Origin: Prorocentrum cordatum
Taxonomy: Eukaryota > Sar > Dinophyceae > Prorocentrales > Prorocentraceae
Direction of reading: 5' to 3'
Assembly (NCBI GenBank): GCA_963575745.1
Contig: CAUYUJ010015735.1
Span: forward strand, 1 to 64,000
Length of the DNA stretch: 64,000 bases
Shown piece after piece: positions 50,019 to 60,469 of the stretch (position 1 is its first letter; each line of letters opens with the position of its first letter). The notes under the pieces are model-generated. The model was given only the letters and a program-made list of their open reading frames with translations, searched no databases and had not been told where the DNA came from. The position numbers and the translations under genes are program-made.

Positions 50019-50037
50019 AGCATCATCATCATCGTCC
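49735..50037. repeat. CCT, CAT and AATC arrays
   Basis: CCT to about 49789, CAT to about 49870, AATC tetranucleotides at about 49872-49916, then CAT/CAG. Confidence 0.95.
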
Positions 50038-50230
50038 ACCTCCTTCCCCCCTCCAACTTATGGTGGTGTGGACTGAGCTCAGGAGGCAGCCAAGGTCAGC
50101 AACGCGGGTGTGGGGTGGCAGCGAGGCGGCTGCAGAGGCCCGGACAGCTGCAGGTCGCCGTTGGCGGCGCCGACGACGAACAGGCCGCTCTGCCTGCCAA
50201 CACCGCAGGGGGGGAGACTCGGCTCGCCCG
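50038..50230. other. Unique sequence starting with an orphan TIR copy
   Basis: CCCTCCAACTTATGGTGGTG at about 50048-50070 matches the right end of the element at 50232-50406. The remainder is GC-rich without recognised features. Confidence 0.5.
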
Positions 50231-50231
50231 C

Positions 50232-50406
50232 TCGTGATGGGCCTGTTCTGCACCACCACCACTGCCATAAGTTGGAGGGGGTTCCTCCTCCTCCTCCTCC
50301 TCCTCCTCCTCCTCCTCCTCCTCCTCCTCCTCCTCCTCCTCCGCCTTCCCCCCATCCAACTTATGGTGGTGGTGGTGGTGGTGGTGGAAAACAGGCCCAT
50401 CAGGTC
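50232..50406. mobile_element. CCT-core element with 45-bp inverted ends
   Basis: The left end TGATGGGCCTGTTCTGCACC then ACCACCACTGCCATAAGTTG pairs with the complement of the right end TGATGGGCCTGTTTTCCACC and CACCATAAGTTGGATGGGG. A CCT run at 50284-50343 occupies the centre. No target-site duplication convincing. Confidence 0.65.
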
Positions 50407-51025
50407 GCGCCAGTGGCCTCGCAGTGCGACGGCGCAACGCTGCACAGGCTCGAACACACCAGTCGTGCTTACCAGACCTTGCGCATCGCCTGGATCGACC
50501 AGTCGGCAGAAAGCCCCTGTCAATGCCGCGGGGACTTGGCTGTTGCTTCCGCGGGGTCCGGCTAGGTATCCGCCGACCGGGCAGCCCTCGTTAAGCTTGC
50601 ACTCTTCCGCCGAGGTCAGCCCTGCCTCGACAGAAGGGCACTCTGTGGAGGTTCCGCCCACTTCACTGGATGCGAGGCCCAAAGCAGCACACTCTCATAG
50701 AGCAAGGTAGCATTTCAGAACAGAGAGAAGACGAGAAGACGAAAAGCCAGCTGGCCTCCTCCGACCAGGTTCTCTCACCTCCCTCAATTCGTCCTCCCAC
50801 CTGCTCCTCCCAATTTTACTCTTCCTGTTCTTCCAAATCCTTCATCTCCCACCAAGACTTCTCATCATTCTTTTATAATTGCATCCAGATCAGCAACAAA
50901 CTTTCCGTTGCTCTCCTAACTCGTGTGAGACCCACTCAACTGCCCGATCTGACACGATCGTTTACGCTTGGAACACTATCACATTCACTGGAAGATACAC
51001 CTTCTCCGCTTACAGTCAAGTCGCT
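50407..51025. other. Unique sequence, no gene seen
   Basis: Lower GC from about 50690, CT-rich at 50755-50830. Nothing recognised on either strand. Confidence 0.4.
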
Positions 51026-51112
51026 GAATGAGGATACGCGATAAGGATGAAGGGGCCTTGGAAGGCCATGTTGGGTTTTCGAACGGGGCTGGCCAGCGAA
51101 AGGCGCCAAGGA
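51026..51112 (+). repeat. Dispersed repeat ATGAAGGGGCCTTGGAAGGC, copy 2
   Basis: Matches 37464-37548: GAGGATACGCGATAAGGATG, AAGGGGCCTTGGAAGGCC, TTCGAACGGGGC. Confidence 0.65.
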
Positions 51113-51369
51113 TGACTACCTACCAGACCACCCCAACCCAACCCGAAGACCCGAATTCGGGTTGGGGGGTACAGGTGCCATGTGTTTTTTTCCATGTTCC
51201 CCGACCCACAGACACACTGGAAATGGAGAGAAGAGCTGGCATGAGGAACGGAAATCCTTTGGTGGAAACGGGCCCTGGACCTAGATTTCCCCAGGACTGG
51301 TTCTTCAACACGTGCCGCTTGTGCTTGACGGCCACGGAGCCCGGGAAGAAGAGGGGGAAGAGGGGGATG
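51113..51369. other. Unique sequence, no gene seen
   Basis: No repeat or protein recognised. Confidence 0.35.
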
Positions 51370-51690
51370 ATGAAGGGGTGAAGGAGTGGGAGGAGGACGA
51401 GGAGGCGGAGAAGGATCCAGCGTTACGTAGAAGGAGGAGGAGGAAGAGGAGGAGGAGGAGACGGAGGAGGAGAAGTGAGAGGAGGGGGAAGATAGGGGAG
51501 AAGAGGAGGTGAGGAGGAGAAGGGGGCGCGGGAGGGAGAAGGGGGAGGAGGGGGAGGAGGAGGAGGGGAGGAGAGGAGAGAGGGAAGGAGGGGTGAGGGG
51601 GAGAAAGAGAAAGGAGGAGAAGAGGGGGAGAGAAAGCAGGAGGAGGAGGAGGAAGAGGAGGAGGAGGAGGAGGAGGAGAAGGAGGAGTTT
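51370..51690. repeat. GGA/GGGA purine array
   Basis: Irregular GGA, GGGGA and AGA units. Confidence 0.9.
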
Positions 51691-51904
51691 GGGAGGAGGG
51701 TTGGAGGAGGCTTGGAGGAGGGCTGGAGGAGAATGGCGTGCGAGGGGCACGGAGGGGACGCACCCCCTCGGGTGCCGCTGCGGCTGCCTGGCGGAGCAGA
51801 GGCACTTCACCGCGGTTGGCTCGAGGGCCTCGCGGCGGAGGGGACGAGCGGCCAGCGGAGGAGGCGGCGGCGCGCGGGCGGGCGGGGAGGGAGGCTCTGA
51901 CGCG
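51691..51904. other. Spacer between GGA and CCT arrays
   Basis: TTGGAGGAGGGC-type short repeats at first, then GC-rich. No gene recognised. Confidence 0.4.
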
Positions 51905-52068
51905 AGGTACGGCGACTGGAAGGTTTCTCCGAAAGGCTCAGGCGACCCCTCCTCCTCCTCCTCCTCCCTCCTCCTCCTCCTCTCCTCCGCCTCCTCCTCC
52001 TCCTCCTCCTCCTCCTCCTCCTCCTCCTTCTCCTCGGGTCGCCTACGGCCCCGGGGGAAACCGTGCAA
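51905..52068 (-). mobile_element. GGA-core element with conserved flanks, inverted copy
   Basis: On the minus strand: ACGGTTTCCCCC, GGGGCCGTAGGCGACCC, GGA core (52029-51946), GGGTCGCCTGAGCCTTTCGG, AGAAACCTTCCA. Same order as at 44536-44790. Confidence 0.6.
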
Positions 52069-52278
52069 CGGCGACCCCAATGGACCCCAACCCTTGGACC
52101 CCAAAAAAGTGGTGCTGCTGCTGCTGAGGACTTCCGTGGTCACTCAGGCTCGAGCTTCAAGCGGAGCAGGCCTCAAGGCTGGACTCACAGCGCAAGCGGT
52201 GAGCAAGCTCCGAGACCGAAAGAGAGCTTCGATCCTCTCTCGCACCATGAGTTTGGACTCAAAAATTTGGACCAAAAG

Positions 52279-52280
52279 TT

Positions 52281-52340
<60 letters not shown>
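52279..52340. repeat. GAC run
   Basis: About 20 pure GAC units. Confidence 0.95.
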
Positions 52341-52344
52341 GGCA

Positions 52345-52640
52345 CCAAGAAGGCCCAAGAGGCGCCCAAGACGGCCCAAGAGGGCCCGAAGACTGCCCCC
52401 AGAGGGGGCCCAGATGGGGAACCTGAACGGACATGTCGAGCCCTCGGCCCCGAGGGGCCTCCAGGAGGCCCCAAGAGGCCCCCAAGAGGCCCCCAAAAGG
52501 CCCCCAAAAGGCTCCCAAGAGGCCCTCCCCCCAAGGGGCCCCAAAAGTGCTAGACCCCTGAAAGAGCTCGGACGAGACCCGAAGAAGCATCCCCGAGAAC
52601 TCTGACCCCCAGCCCAGGCACGGTGGCTGGAAGGGCCGCA
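52345..52640. repeat. CCCAAGAGGC minisatellite with AGAAGCATCCC tail
   Basis: GGCCCCCAAGAGGCCCCCAA-type units, then GAAGAAGCATCCCCGAGAAC and CCCAGGCACGGTGGC, matching tails at 36705 and 16070. Confidence 0.72.
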
Positions 52641-52814
52641 GGCCATCAGATACTGGTCTGTCAATACGTAGCACCCCGCAGATGCGGATAAGTGCGAGAG
52701 GGCGGCGGGGACGTCGGCAGGTTGCGAGGCTCTGAAGAAGCCCGCCACAGGCGCCAAATTTATACAAATTATACAACGAGCCCGTCGCAGGCTTCGATTT
52801 TGTGTTAAAGCAAT
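52641..52814. other. Unique sequence, no gene seen
   Basis: No features recognised. Confidence 0.35.
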
Positions 52815-53060
52815 GTTGGTGGGTCGCGGGGTGGGTCGCAGGTGGATCGCGGGTGGGTCGCGGGTGGGTCGTGGGTGGGTCGCGGGCCGTGTCGCGGGTG
52901 GGTCGCGGGTGGGTTGTGGGTGGGTCGCGGGCGGGTCGCGGGGTGGGTCGCGGGTGGGTCGCAAGTGGATCGCGGGGTGGGTCGCGGGTGGGTCGCGGGT
53001 GGGTCGCGGGTGGGTCGCAGGTGGGTCGAGGGTCGGTCGCGGGCTGGGTCGCGGGGGGGA
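52815..53060 (+). repeat. GGGTCGCGGGT minisatellite
   Basis: About 24 units of 10 bases, TGGGTCGCGG with GCAGG, GTGGG and GATCG variants, then AACAACAAAC sequence to 53120. Confidence 0.9.
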
Positions 53061-53164
53061 CGACGAAAATAAACAACAACAAACAACCAACAACAAACAA
53101 CAAGCAGCAACAACGATCCACACCGCAGAACCTCACTTCAGCCACGCGCCCAGTCACTCTGATT

Positions 53165-54428
53165 ATCTTATGTGCGTGTGCTGTGCATGTGTGTTGTGCA
53201 TGTGTGTGCGTGTGTGTGAGTGTGCGTGTGTCCGCGTGTGTCTGCGTGTGTCTGCGTGTGTCTGCGTGTGTATGCGTGTGTGTGTGCGTGTGTGCGTGGT
53301 GTGTGGTGTGCTGTGGAATGTGAGTTGTGGGCTGTGTGTTGTGTGCTGTGTTGTGTGTTGTGTGTTGTGGGTTATGGGTTGTGTGCTGTGTGTTGTGTGG
53401 TGTGTTGCGGGTTGTGTGTTGTGTGTTGTGTGTTGTGTGGGATTCGCCGTGTGCTGTGTGTTGTGTGCTGTGTGCTGTGGGTTGCGGGTTGTGTGTGGTT
53501 TGTGCTGTGTGTTGTGTGCTGTGTACTGTGTTTTGTGTGTGGTGTGGGCTGTGCGCTGTGTGTTGTGTGTTGTGTGGTGTGTGCCGTGTGTTGTGTGCTG
53601 TGTGATGCGTGCTGTGTGCTGTGTGCGGTGTGCTGTGTGCTGTGGGTTGTGTGGTGTGTGTTGTATGCAGCGTGTTGTGCGTTTTGCGTTGTGCATGTGT
53701 GTTGTGCGTCGTTGGTGTGCGTGTGTGTTGTGGATTGCGTGTTGTGTGTTGTGCGCAGTGTGGTGTGTGCTGCGTGTTGTTTGGTGTGTGTGTGTTGTGT
53801 GTGCGGATTATGGGTTGTGTGTTGTTTGATGTGTGGTGTGTGTTGTGTGCAGTGTGTTGTGTGCTGTGTGGTGTGTGGTGTGTTGTATGCGTGTGGTGTA
53901 TGATGTGTGCCCCGTGTTGTATTGTATGTTGTGTGTTGTGGGTTGTGGGTTGTGTGGTGTGTGATGTGGATTGTGTGTTGTGTGTTGTGTATTGTGTTGT
54001 GTGTTGTGTGTTGTGTGTTGTGTGCTGTATGTTGTGTGCTGTGCGCTACGTGTTGTGTGTTGCGTATTGTGGGTTGTGTTGTGGGTTGTGTGGTGTGTGT
54101 TGTGTGTTGTGTTGTGCATTGTATGCTGTGTGTTGTGTGTCGTGTGTTGTGTGTAGTGAGCTGTGTGTGGTGTGCTGTGTGCTGTGGGTTGTATGTTGTG
54201 TGTTGAATGCTGTGTGCTGTGTTGTGTGGGTTGTGTGCTGTGCGTTGTGTGCTGTGTTTTGTGTTGTTGTTGTGTGTTGTGTGTTGTGTGTTGTGCGCTG
54301 AGTGTTGTGTGTTGTGTGTTGTGTGCTGTGTTCTGTGCTGTGTGTTGTGTGCGGTGTGTTGTGTGTTGTGTGTTGTGCATTGTGTGCTGTGCGTTGTGTT
54401 CTGTGTGTTGTGTGTTTTGTGTTGCACA
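53165..54428 (+). repeat. 1.26-kb GTGTTGTGTGCT array
   Basis: GTGTG words joined by TTG, CTG, GTG and ATG, with an average step of 7-8 bases. Starts as TGCGTGTGTC units. The opposite strand gives His/Thr/Asn/Gln repeats. Not coding. Confidence 0.92.
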
Positions 54429-54825
54429 GCGCGTCCTACCTGCTCGACGGGTGCCCCGCACTTCCATACTCGAAGGGTGGGGACACACACACACATCGCT
54501 TCAAGACACTTAGGCACCCTGCCGATTTGCATCGGACAGAGACCCTTGCTCTTACGCGCCACCTCGCCGTCTCTGATTCCGAGGTGGCTCGGCTTCGTGT
54601 TGGCGATGGCGATTCAGTCTACAGATTCAAATCCATGTTTCGAGTTTCACTTTCATTTGCTTCAACTCGACCTGCGCTCGCGCTTCCTCCGCCGAGATCC
54701 CACAGGTGGGCCTCCAGGTCGCGCGAGGCGAGCGTCTGGTCGAGATCTCCGCTCCGAGCATGCTCACGGTGGCTGCTTGTGCAAGGCGCGACAGACCCCT
54801 CAGAGGCTGCGTACATCTCCTCCTC
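54429..54825. other. Unique sequence with short AC run, no gene seen
   Basis: ACACAC at about 54484-54495. No recognised protein. Confidence 0.4.
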
Positions 54826-54899
54826 CTCCGCCGACGACGACGCCAAAGACCACCACCACCACCAGGACCACGACGACGGCCACGACCACGACCACGACC

Positions 54900-54945
<46 letters not shown>

Positions 54946-54948
54946 GCA
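54826..54948. repeat. GAC/CAC trinucleotide array
   Basis: CACCAC then CGACGACG units. Confidence 0.92.
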
Positions 54949-55106
54949 GGGCGGGCCTGCCACGAGCAGCGCATCTCGAACGCGGGCAGCGCGATGGAGC
55001 TGACCGCCCCCTCGGCGGGGCGGGCGGGCGTGGGGCGGCGCCGGGCGGAGGACCGCGGGGAACGCACGAGCGAGCCTGCCATCGAGACGAGGCGACCCTG
55101 CAGGGT

Positions 55107-55342
55107 TCCTCCTCCTCCCCCTCCTCCTCCACCTCCACCCCTCCTCCTCCTCCTCCTCCTCCCACCTCCTCATCCTCCCCCTCCCCTCACCCTCCCCCTC
55201 CCCCTCCCCTCTCCTCCTCCTGCCTCCCAGTCCTCCCCCTCCCTACCTCCCCCTCCTCCCCGCCTGCCACTCATCGCCTCCTCCTCCCCTACCTCCTCCT
55301 CCTCCTCCTCCTCCTCCTCCTCCTCCTCCTCCTCCTCCTTGG
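55107..55342. repeat. CCT array
   Basis: CCT with CCCT patches, and a pure run at 55289-55340. The preceding 54949-55106 is GC-rich with no gene seen. Confidence 0.93.
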
Positions 55343-55597
55343 CGGCAGGCGTACCAAACGCGCTGATCAGGTGCGGAAAATCCAGGGTGACGGATATGAA
55401 CGGATCGGCGCCACATGCGTTGACACGCCGGTCGCAAGAGGTGGGCAGAAGCACGAAGCAGGAGGGCGTTGGAAGCAGATCGGGCTCCCGCCCGCCCCCT
55501 GGAGAGGAGGGGAGACGGAGACCAGTCGATCCTTGACGTCGGAAGGCGCCGAAAGTAGAATCCAAAAACACCTCCTCTCAAGGACCGGCGTGAAACG
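55343..55597. other. Unique sequence, no gene seen
   Basis: No features recognised. Confidence 0.35.
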
Positions 55598-55599
55598 TA

Positions 55600-55775
55600 C
55601 AGTCGGGGCGTTGACCTAAGGAACCCTAAATAAGGAACGAGGCCCCTTTTCTCCATCAGTTAAACTTCGATTTCCTATCGGAAACATAAGGAAAACCTGA
55701 GGCAAGCTGTGAAACACTTAGGGAACGCGGAGCCCCTCCCCAACGAAAAGGGTTCCTTCTTCAGGGCCCCGACTG
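55600..55775. mobile_element. 176-bp MITE, TA-flanked, copy 2
   Basis: Same length and about 90% similar by eye to 8370-8545. Ends CAGTCGGGGC / GCCCCGACTG, flanked by TA at 55598-55599 and 55776-55777. The nearly identical interior indicates recent activity or conservation relative to the surroundings. Confidence 0.8.
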
Positions 55776-55887
55776 TACTCGTCTTCGGAGCTTGCCCCGA
55801 CGGCGAGACGAGAGCCGGGGCGCAGCTTCGCTGCTGCCCTCGGTGGCAAAAGACGCCCGACCTCCGGCGGCCAGGATCGAGGCAAAC

Positions 55888-55889
55888 AC

Positions 55890-55946
<57 letters not shown>

Positions 55947-56028
55947 ACAGCAACAACAGCAACAATAACAAGAGCAACAACAATAACGACAACAAAACAA
56001 AAGAGCACAAAAGCACCACCAACAACAA

Positions 56029-56063
<35 letters not shown>

Positions 56064-56125
56064 GCAGCAGCAACAACAACAACAACAGTAACAACAGCAG
56101 CAACAACAGCAGCAGCAACAACAAT
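55888..56125. repeat. CA run then AAC/AGC array
   Basis: CACACA to about 55941, then CAACAACAGC triplets. Confidence 0.95.
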
Positions 56126-56130
56126 CCGTT

Positions 56131-56831
56131 TAAGACTGTTCACTCTTATCTGCTCGCGTGCCCTTCAACACGTATGTCCCAAACCCTCGATGCCCGCCCT
56201 CTTCGTCTTCGATCGTAACCCCTTGGGGGTATGTCTTCCTTACCTGCCGCGTGTACTTGGCTTGGTGAAGACCCTGAAGCAGGGAAAGAGGGGACGCACA
56301 AACGGGGAGGGAGACAAATGGAGCACGGAATTATCAGGAGGGTGGCTAGGAGCAAAAAACACTTGGAAGGACCAGACGGGCAGATCGTGTAAGCAGACCT
56401 TAGCGGGCGGGTCAGGTAGGCGGGCCCAGGCGGCCAGGTCGAGCCGGCGGGATGTTGAAGCGCACGTTCTGCATGAATCGCGAGAAAGGCTAGAGCGATA
56501 GCGCGATTTCCACATGAATCGTAAGAAATTCACAGCGAGAGCGTGATTCCTGAGTGTCGAGGGCGCGGCGTTTGGATAAATTGCGTGGAAGTCCCACGCG
56601 AGCGCGCGATTTCTCCATACATTGGGAGGAAGTCCCCAGCGAGAGCGCGATTCTTCAATAAATTGTGAAGCAATATCAGGCGGGAGCCGTTGTTGCTGTA
56701 AACGGGAAACCAAACAGACAATTCCCGGATAAGAAACAGGGTGCGAGCCCCGGGCAGGGCACTTCAACTGAAAAACACAACGTGCCCCAGAGGGGGGGAT
56801 CAACAGTATTTGTTCTTCAGTAGTGAGAGTT
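56131..56831 (+). repeat. Composite array module C, copy 1
   Basis: Starts GACTGTTCACTCTTATCTGC after the AAC core. Includes CCCCTTGGGGGTATGTCTTC and, at about 56462-56690, four to five 45-55 bp subrepeats of the form GCGAGAGCGCGATTC-AATAAATTGTGAGGAAGTCC. It ends GGGTGCGAGCCCCGGGCAGG and CAGTAGTGAGAGTTC. The GGTGCGAGCCC word resembles a pol III B box with one mismatch. Other copies: 61070-62440 and 62546-63241. Confidence 0.75.
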
Positions 56832-56892
56832 CAACAACAACAACAACAACAACAGCAGCAGCAGCAGCAACAACAACAACAACATAAACATA

Positions 56893-56930
<38 letters not shown>
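56832..56930. repeat. AAC microsatellite core
   Basis: AAC units with CAG and CATAAG interruptions joining modules C and A. Confidence 0.95.
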
Positions 56931-56931
<1 letters not shown>

Positions 56932-57165
56932 CATTTTACCCGAACGCTCAGTGTTCTCACCAGTGCCAGGGTTTTCATGCGACGCGAGACAATACCCCCA
57001 CTTCGTGGGGGGGCAGTTCAAGCTCTACCAAATATCCAAACGACTCTTCGCGACCACCCAAACCCAGCTTCCCGCCCTATGACGTTGGGACACTTCACTT
57101 CGTGGCGTGCGTACGACCGTGGCTACTACACTGGCGTGGGGTACACACCCACAGAACTAAGTCAT
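56931..57165 (+). repeat. Composite array module A, copy 1
   Basis: Starts ATTTTACCCGAACGCTCAGT. Includes the stem CCCCCAC-TTC-GTGGGGG, then TATGACGTTGGGACACTTCA, ending ACACACCCACAGAAC. Other copies at 58125-58352, 59093-59325, 60255-60450 (variant) and 63287-63518. A 60-80 residue plus frame (GHFTSWRADDRGYYTGV) is open in most copies but not recognised. Confidence 0.8.
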
Positions 57166-57524
57166 ATTCGGGTCGCGCGTGTCCCAGCATCCTCAATTGT
57201 AGACATACAATAGCAGACCAACAGACCAGACAGAGAGATAGACAAGAGAAGCAGACAGAGAAGAGACAGAGAAAAGAGGAGTTTCTGGCCCCGGCGGCGC
57301 GCATAAAAGACAAAAAAAATAGAAAAAGAAAAAAAAAAAGAACCCCGTTGCAAGAGCGTGCGAAAGTAGCTCGCGCGAGCTCATGTAACATAACTGTTGG
57401 AAAACCATTGGTTTTTTTTGGATTCGGACAGCGCGCGCGGGTAGAAATTTTGAAAAGTCGTGCAGGTGTTTTTCGAGGACCTACGGTGCGATTCGTGAGA
57501 TTTTATGATGCGCGGTGCTAAAAT
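57166..57524. other. Junction sequence with a diverged module-B piece
   Basis: AGACAGAGAGA-rich at about 57215-57275, A-rich at 57308-57340. GGAAAACCATTGGTTTTTTT at about 57398 resembles module B. Confidence 0.5.
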
Positions 57525-58093
57525 TCTTAAGAAGCCCAATGGTTTTTGGAGATTTCGGCGTGCGCGCGCGAAGAAAAAACGAATGTGTCCCGCATGGTAT
57601 TATTTGACAGGGATGATGGCCCTGGCAGGTGCGCAACCGTAGTCGCAGAAGTTCGAAAAAGTAGCTCGCAAAAGCCCGTTTGACAGAAATGTTTAAAAAG
57701 TGTTGGTTTTCCTACGAATCCGCAAGAGCGCGCGGAAGGACATTTTGACAATTGTTTCTTAAAAAACCATTGGGTTTTTGATGTTTTTATGTTAAAATCG
57801 TTACGAAACCTAAGGTTTTGGAAGGATTTCGTCTTGCGCGCACGAATGTCCACTTTACCTTATTTTTTGCAAGGGATTCTTGCAATTTGATCAAGTAAAA
57901 ACAAGAATTTTCATTTTATAGTGTTTTTTGCAAGGGAAAACGGACTACAACAAAACAACCGGATCCGGACACAATCCACTTTTCTGAAGCTTTCACGAAA
58001 AAATGATGAAAATGTAGCTGCGGCCTAGGTTTTGGAGGGGGGTCGTGTACCAGGGGTCCCAACAATAATTATTCTTTAGAAGTAATAATGTTC

Positions 58094-58124
<31 letters not shown>
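57525..58124 (+). repeat. Composite array module B, copy 1, with AAC core
   Basis: About 560 bp from TTTTTGGAGATTTCGGCGTG to TCTTTAGAAGTAATAATGTT, then AAC units at 58092-58124. AT-richer than the surroundings. Contains two TTTTTTGCAAGGGA words. The minus frame of about 108 residues starting MDIRARKTKSFQNL is open here and in copies 2 and 4; unknown, possibly chance. Confidence 0.8.
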
Positions 58125-58126
<2 letters not shown>

Positions 58127-58352
58127 CATTTTACCCGAACGCTCAGTGTTCTCACCAGTGCCAGGGTTTTCATGCGACGCAGCCAATACCCCCACTTCGT
58201 GGGGGGGCAGTTCAAGCTCTACCAAATATCCACACGACTCTTCGCGACCACCCAAACCCAGCTTCCCGCCCTATGACGTTGGGACACTTCACTTCGTGGC
58301 TGCGGACGACCGTGGCTACTACACTGGCGTGGAGTACACACCCACAGAACTT
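58125..58352 (+). repeat. Composite array module A, copy 2
   Basis: Same order as copy 1, with a few substitutions and indels that change the open frame. Confidence 0.8.
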
Positions 58353-58509
58353 GTTAAGCTACGTTCGTACACCCACATAAGTTGTTAAGCCTTGTAACCC
58401 TGAGAAGTTGTTAAACCCAGTTGCATTTGTTGCATAGGGTAAACAATTTTTATATGAAAATATTGTCATGATACACATGAAACACACATACGTACTCACA
58501 AGAAAGTTA
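58353..58509. other. Short unique junction
   Basis: AT-rich, with GTTGTTAAGC and GTTGTTAAAC words. No gene seen. Confidence 0.4.
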
Positions 58510-59092
58510 GATCACCAATGGTTTTTGGAGATTCGGCGTGCGCGCGCGAAGAAAAACGAATGTGTCCCGCATGGTATTATTTGACAGGGATGATGGCCCT
58601 GGCAGGTGCGCAACCGTTGTCGCAGAAGTTCGAAAAAGTTGCTCGCAAAAGCCCGTTTGACAGAATTGTTTAAAAAGTGTTGGTTTTCCTACGAATCCGC
58701 AAGAGCGCGCGGAAGAACATTTTGACATTTTTTTCTTAAAAAACCATTGGGTTTTTGATGTTTTTATGTTAAAATCGTTACGAAACCTAAGGTTTTGGAA
58801 GGATTTCGTCTTGCGCGCACGAATGTCCACTTTACCTTATTTTTTGCAAGGGATTCTTGCAATTTGATCAAGTAAGAACAAGAATTTTCATTTTATAGTG
58901 TTTTTTGCAAGGGAAAACGGATTACAACAAAACAACCGGATCCGGTGACAATCCACTTTTCTGAAGCTTTCGCTAGAAAATGAAGGAAATGAGGCTGCGG
59001 CCTAGGTTTTGGAGGGGGGTCGCGCACCAGGGGTCTCAACAATAATATTTCTTTAGAAGTAATAATATTCAACAACAACAACAACAACAACA
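58510..59092 (+). repeat. Composite array module B, copy 2, with AAC core
   Basis: Aligned almost base for base with copy 1, then AAC units at 59071-59092. Confidence 0.85.
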
Positions 59093-59325
59093 ATCATTTT
59101 ACCCGAACGCTCAGTGTTCTCCCCAGTGCCAGGGTTTTCATGCGACGCCAGCCAATACCCCCACTTCGTGGGGGGGCAATGCAAGCTCTACCAAACATCC
59201 ACACGACTCTCGGGAACCACCCACACCCAGCTTCCCGCCCTATGACGTCAGGACACTTCACTTCGTGGCGCGCGGACGATCGTGGATACTACACTGGCGT
59301 GGAGTACACACCCGCAGAGGTTGAT
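59093..59325 (+). repeat. Composite array module A, copy 3
   Basis: Same order as copy 1. Followed by AG dinucleotides (59394-59424) and an inverted-orientation CCTCTTGGGGCC tract (59430-59520). Confidence 0.8.
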
Positions 59326-59388
59326 CACTTGTTTGGGCCCCGCATGTGCCCCGCATGGTGCATTTGTTGCGTATGACATACATAGTAC

Positions 59389-59424
<36 letters not shown>

Positions 59425-59525
59425 CAAGACCTCTTGGGACCTCTTGGGCGCCTCTTGCGGCCTCATGGGCGCCTCTTGGGGCCATCTTGAGCGCCTCTTG
59501 GGGCCATCTTGGGTTTTAAAGATTC
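59326..59525. repeat. AG run and GCCTCTTGGG tract
   Basis: CTCTTGGGCGCCTCTTGCGG-type units are the complement of the CCCAAGAGGC minisatellite. They lead into CATCTTGGGTTTTAAAGATT. Confidence 0.7.
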
Positions 59526-60210
59526 ATGAAGAGCCCGCGGGTGGATTTTGATATTTCTCGGATGAGAAAGTCTTGCGTTTGCATATGTTTTCGGAACATC
59601 GCATCTTGAAACTATTGAAATCACATTATGTTTGGCAGGATTTCGGCACGCGCGCGCGGCGGCCGCGCGCATGTGCACTTCGTGTCATTTTTTGCAAGGG
59701 ATGGTGGCCCTCGTAGGCTCGCAAACGTTGTTGCAGAAGGTCGAAGCACCTGAAAAGGTTCCTCGCAAAGGCCCTTTTAACAGAAATGTTTAAAATCTGG
59801 TGGGTTTCCTAGGAATCCGCAAGAGCGCGCGGAAGGACATTTTGACAATTTTTTCTGAGAAAACCATTGGGTTTTTGATGTTTTTATGTTAAAATCGCTA
59901 CGAAACCTAAGGTTTTGGAAGGATTTCGTCTTGCGCGCACGAATGTCCACTTTACCTTATTTTTTGCAAGGGATTCTTGCAATTTGATCAAGTAAAAACA
60001 AGAATTTTCATTTTCTATTGTTTTTTGCAAGGGAAAACGAGCGTCAACAAAAAACCGGATCCGGAGCTCATCCACTTTTCTGAAGCTTTCGCGAAAAAAT
60101 GATGAAAATGTAGCTGCGGCCTAGGCGCGGCGCAGAGGTCGCGCACCAGGGGTCCCAACAATAATAATTCTTTAGAAGGAATAATGTTCAACAACAACAA
60201 CAACAACAAC

Positions 60211-60247
<37 letters not shown>
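59526..60247 (+). repeat. Composite array module B, copy 3 (long form), with AAC core
   Basis: Begins AAAGATTCATGAAGAG, includes CGCGCGCGGCGGCCGCGCGC (palindromic), then the usual module B from about 59820. AAC core at 60189-60247. The same long start recurs at 63790-64000. Confidence 0.78.
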
Positions 60248-60248
<1 letters not shown>

Positions 60249-60254
60249 TACTAG

Positions 60255-60450
60255 CACGTGGGGACACTCCGTTCTCACCAGTGCCAGGGTTTTCATAGGA
60301 GGCGGGCAATACCCCCACTTTGTGGGGGGGCCGGTTCAAGCTCTACCAAATTTCCAAACGACTCTTCGCCACCACCCACACCCAGCTTCCCGCCCTATGA
60401 CGTTCGGACACTTCACTTCGTGGCATGCGGACGACCGTGGCTACTATTCA
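60255..60450 (+). repeat. Composite array module A, copy 4 (variant)
   Basis: Starts GTGGGGACACTCCGTTCTCA instead of the usual first 15 bases and is cut short by GGGCCCCGCGGCCGACGACG before module B. Confidence 0.75.
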
Positions 60451-60469
60451 GGGCCCCGCGGCCGACGAC

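Noticed and set aside
53163-54562. Thr/His/Gln-rich 396-residue minus frame
   Set aside because: Translation of the GTGTTGTGTGCT array only.
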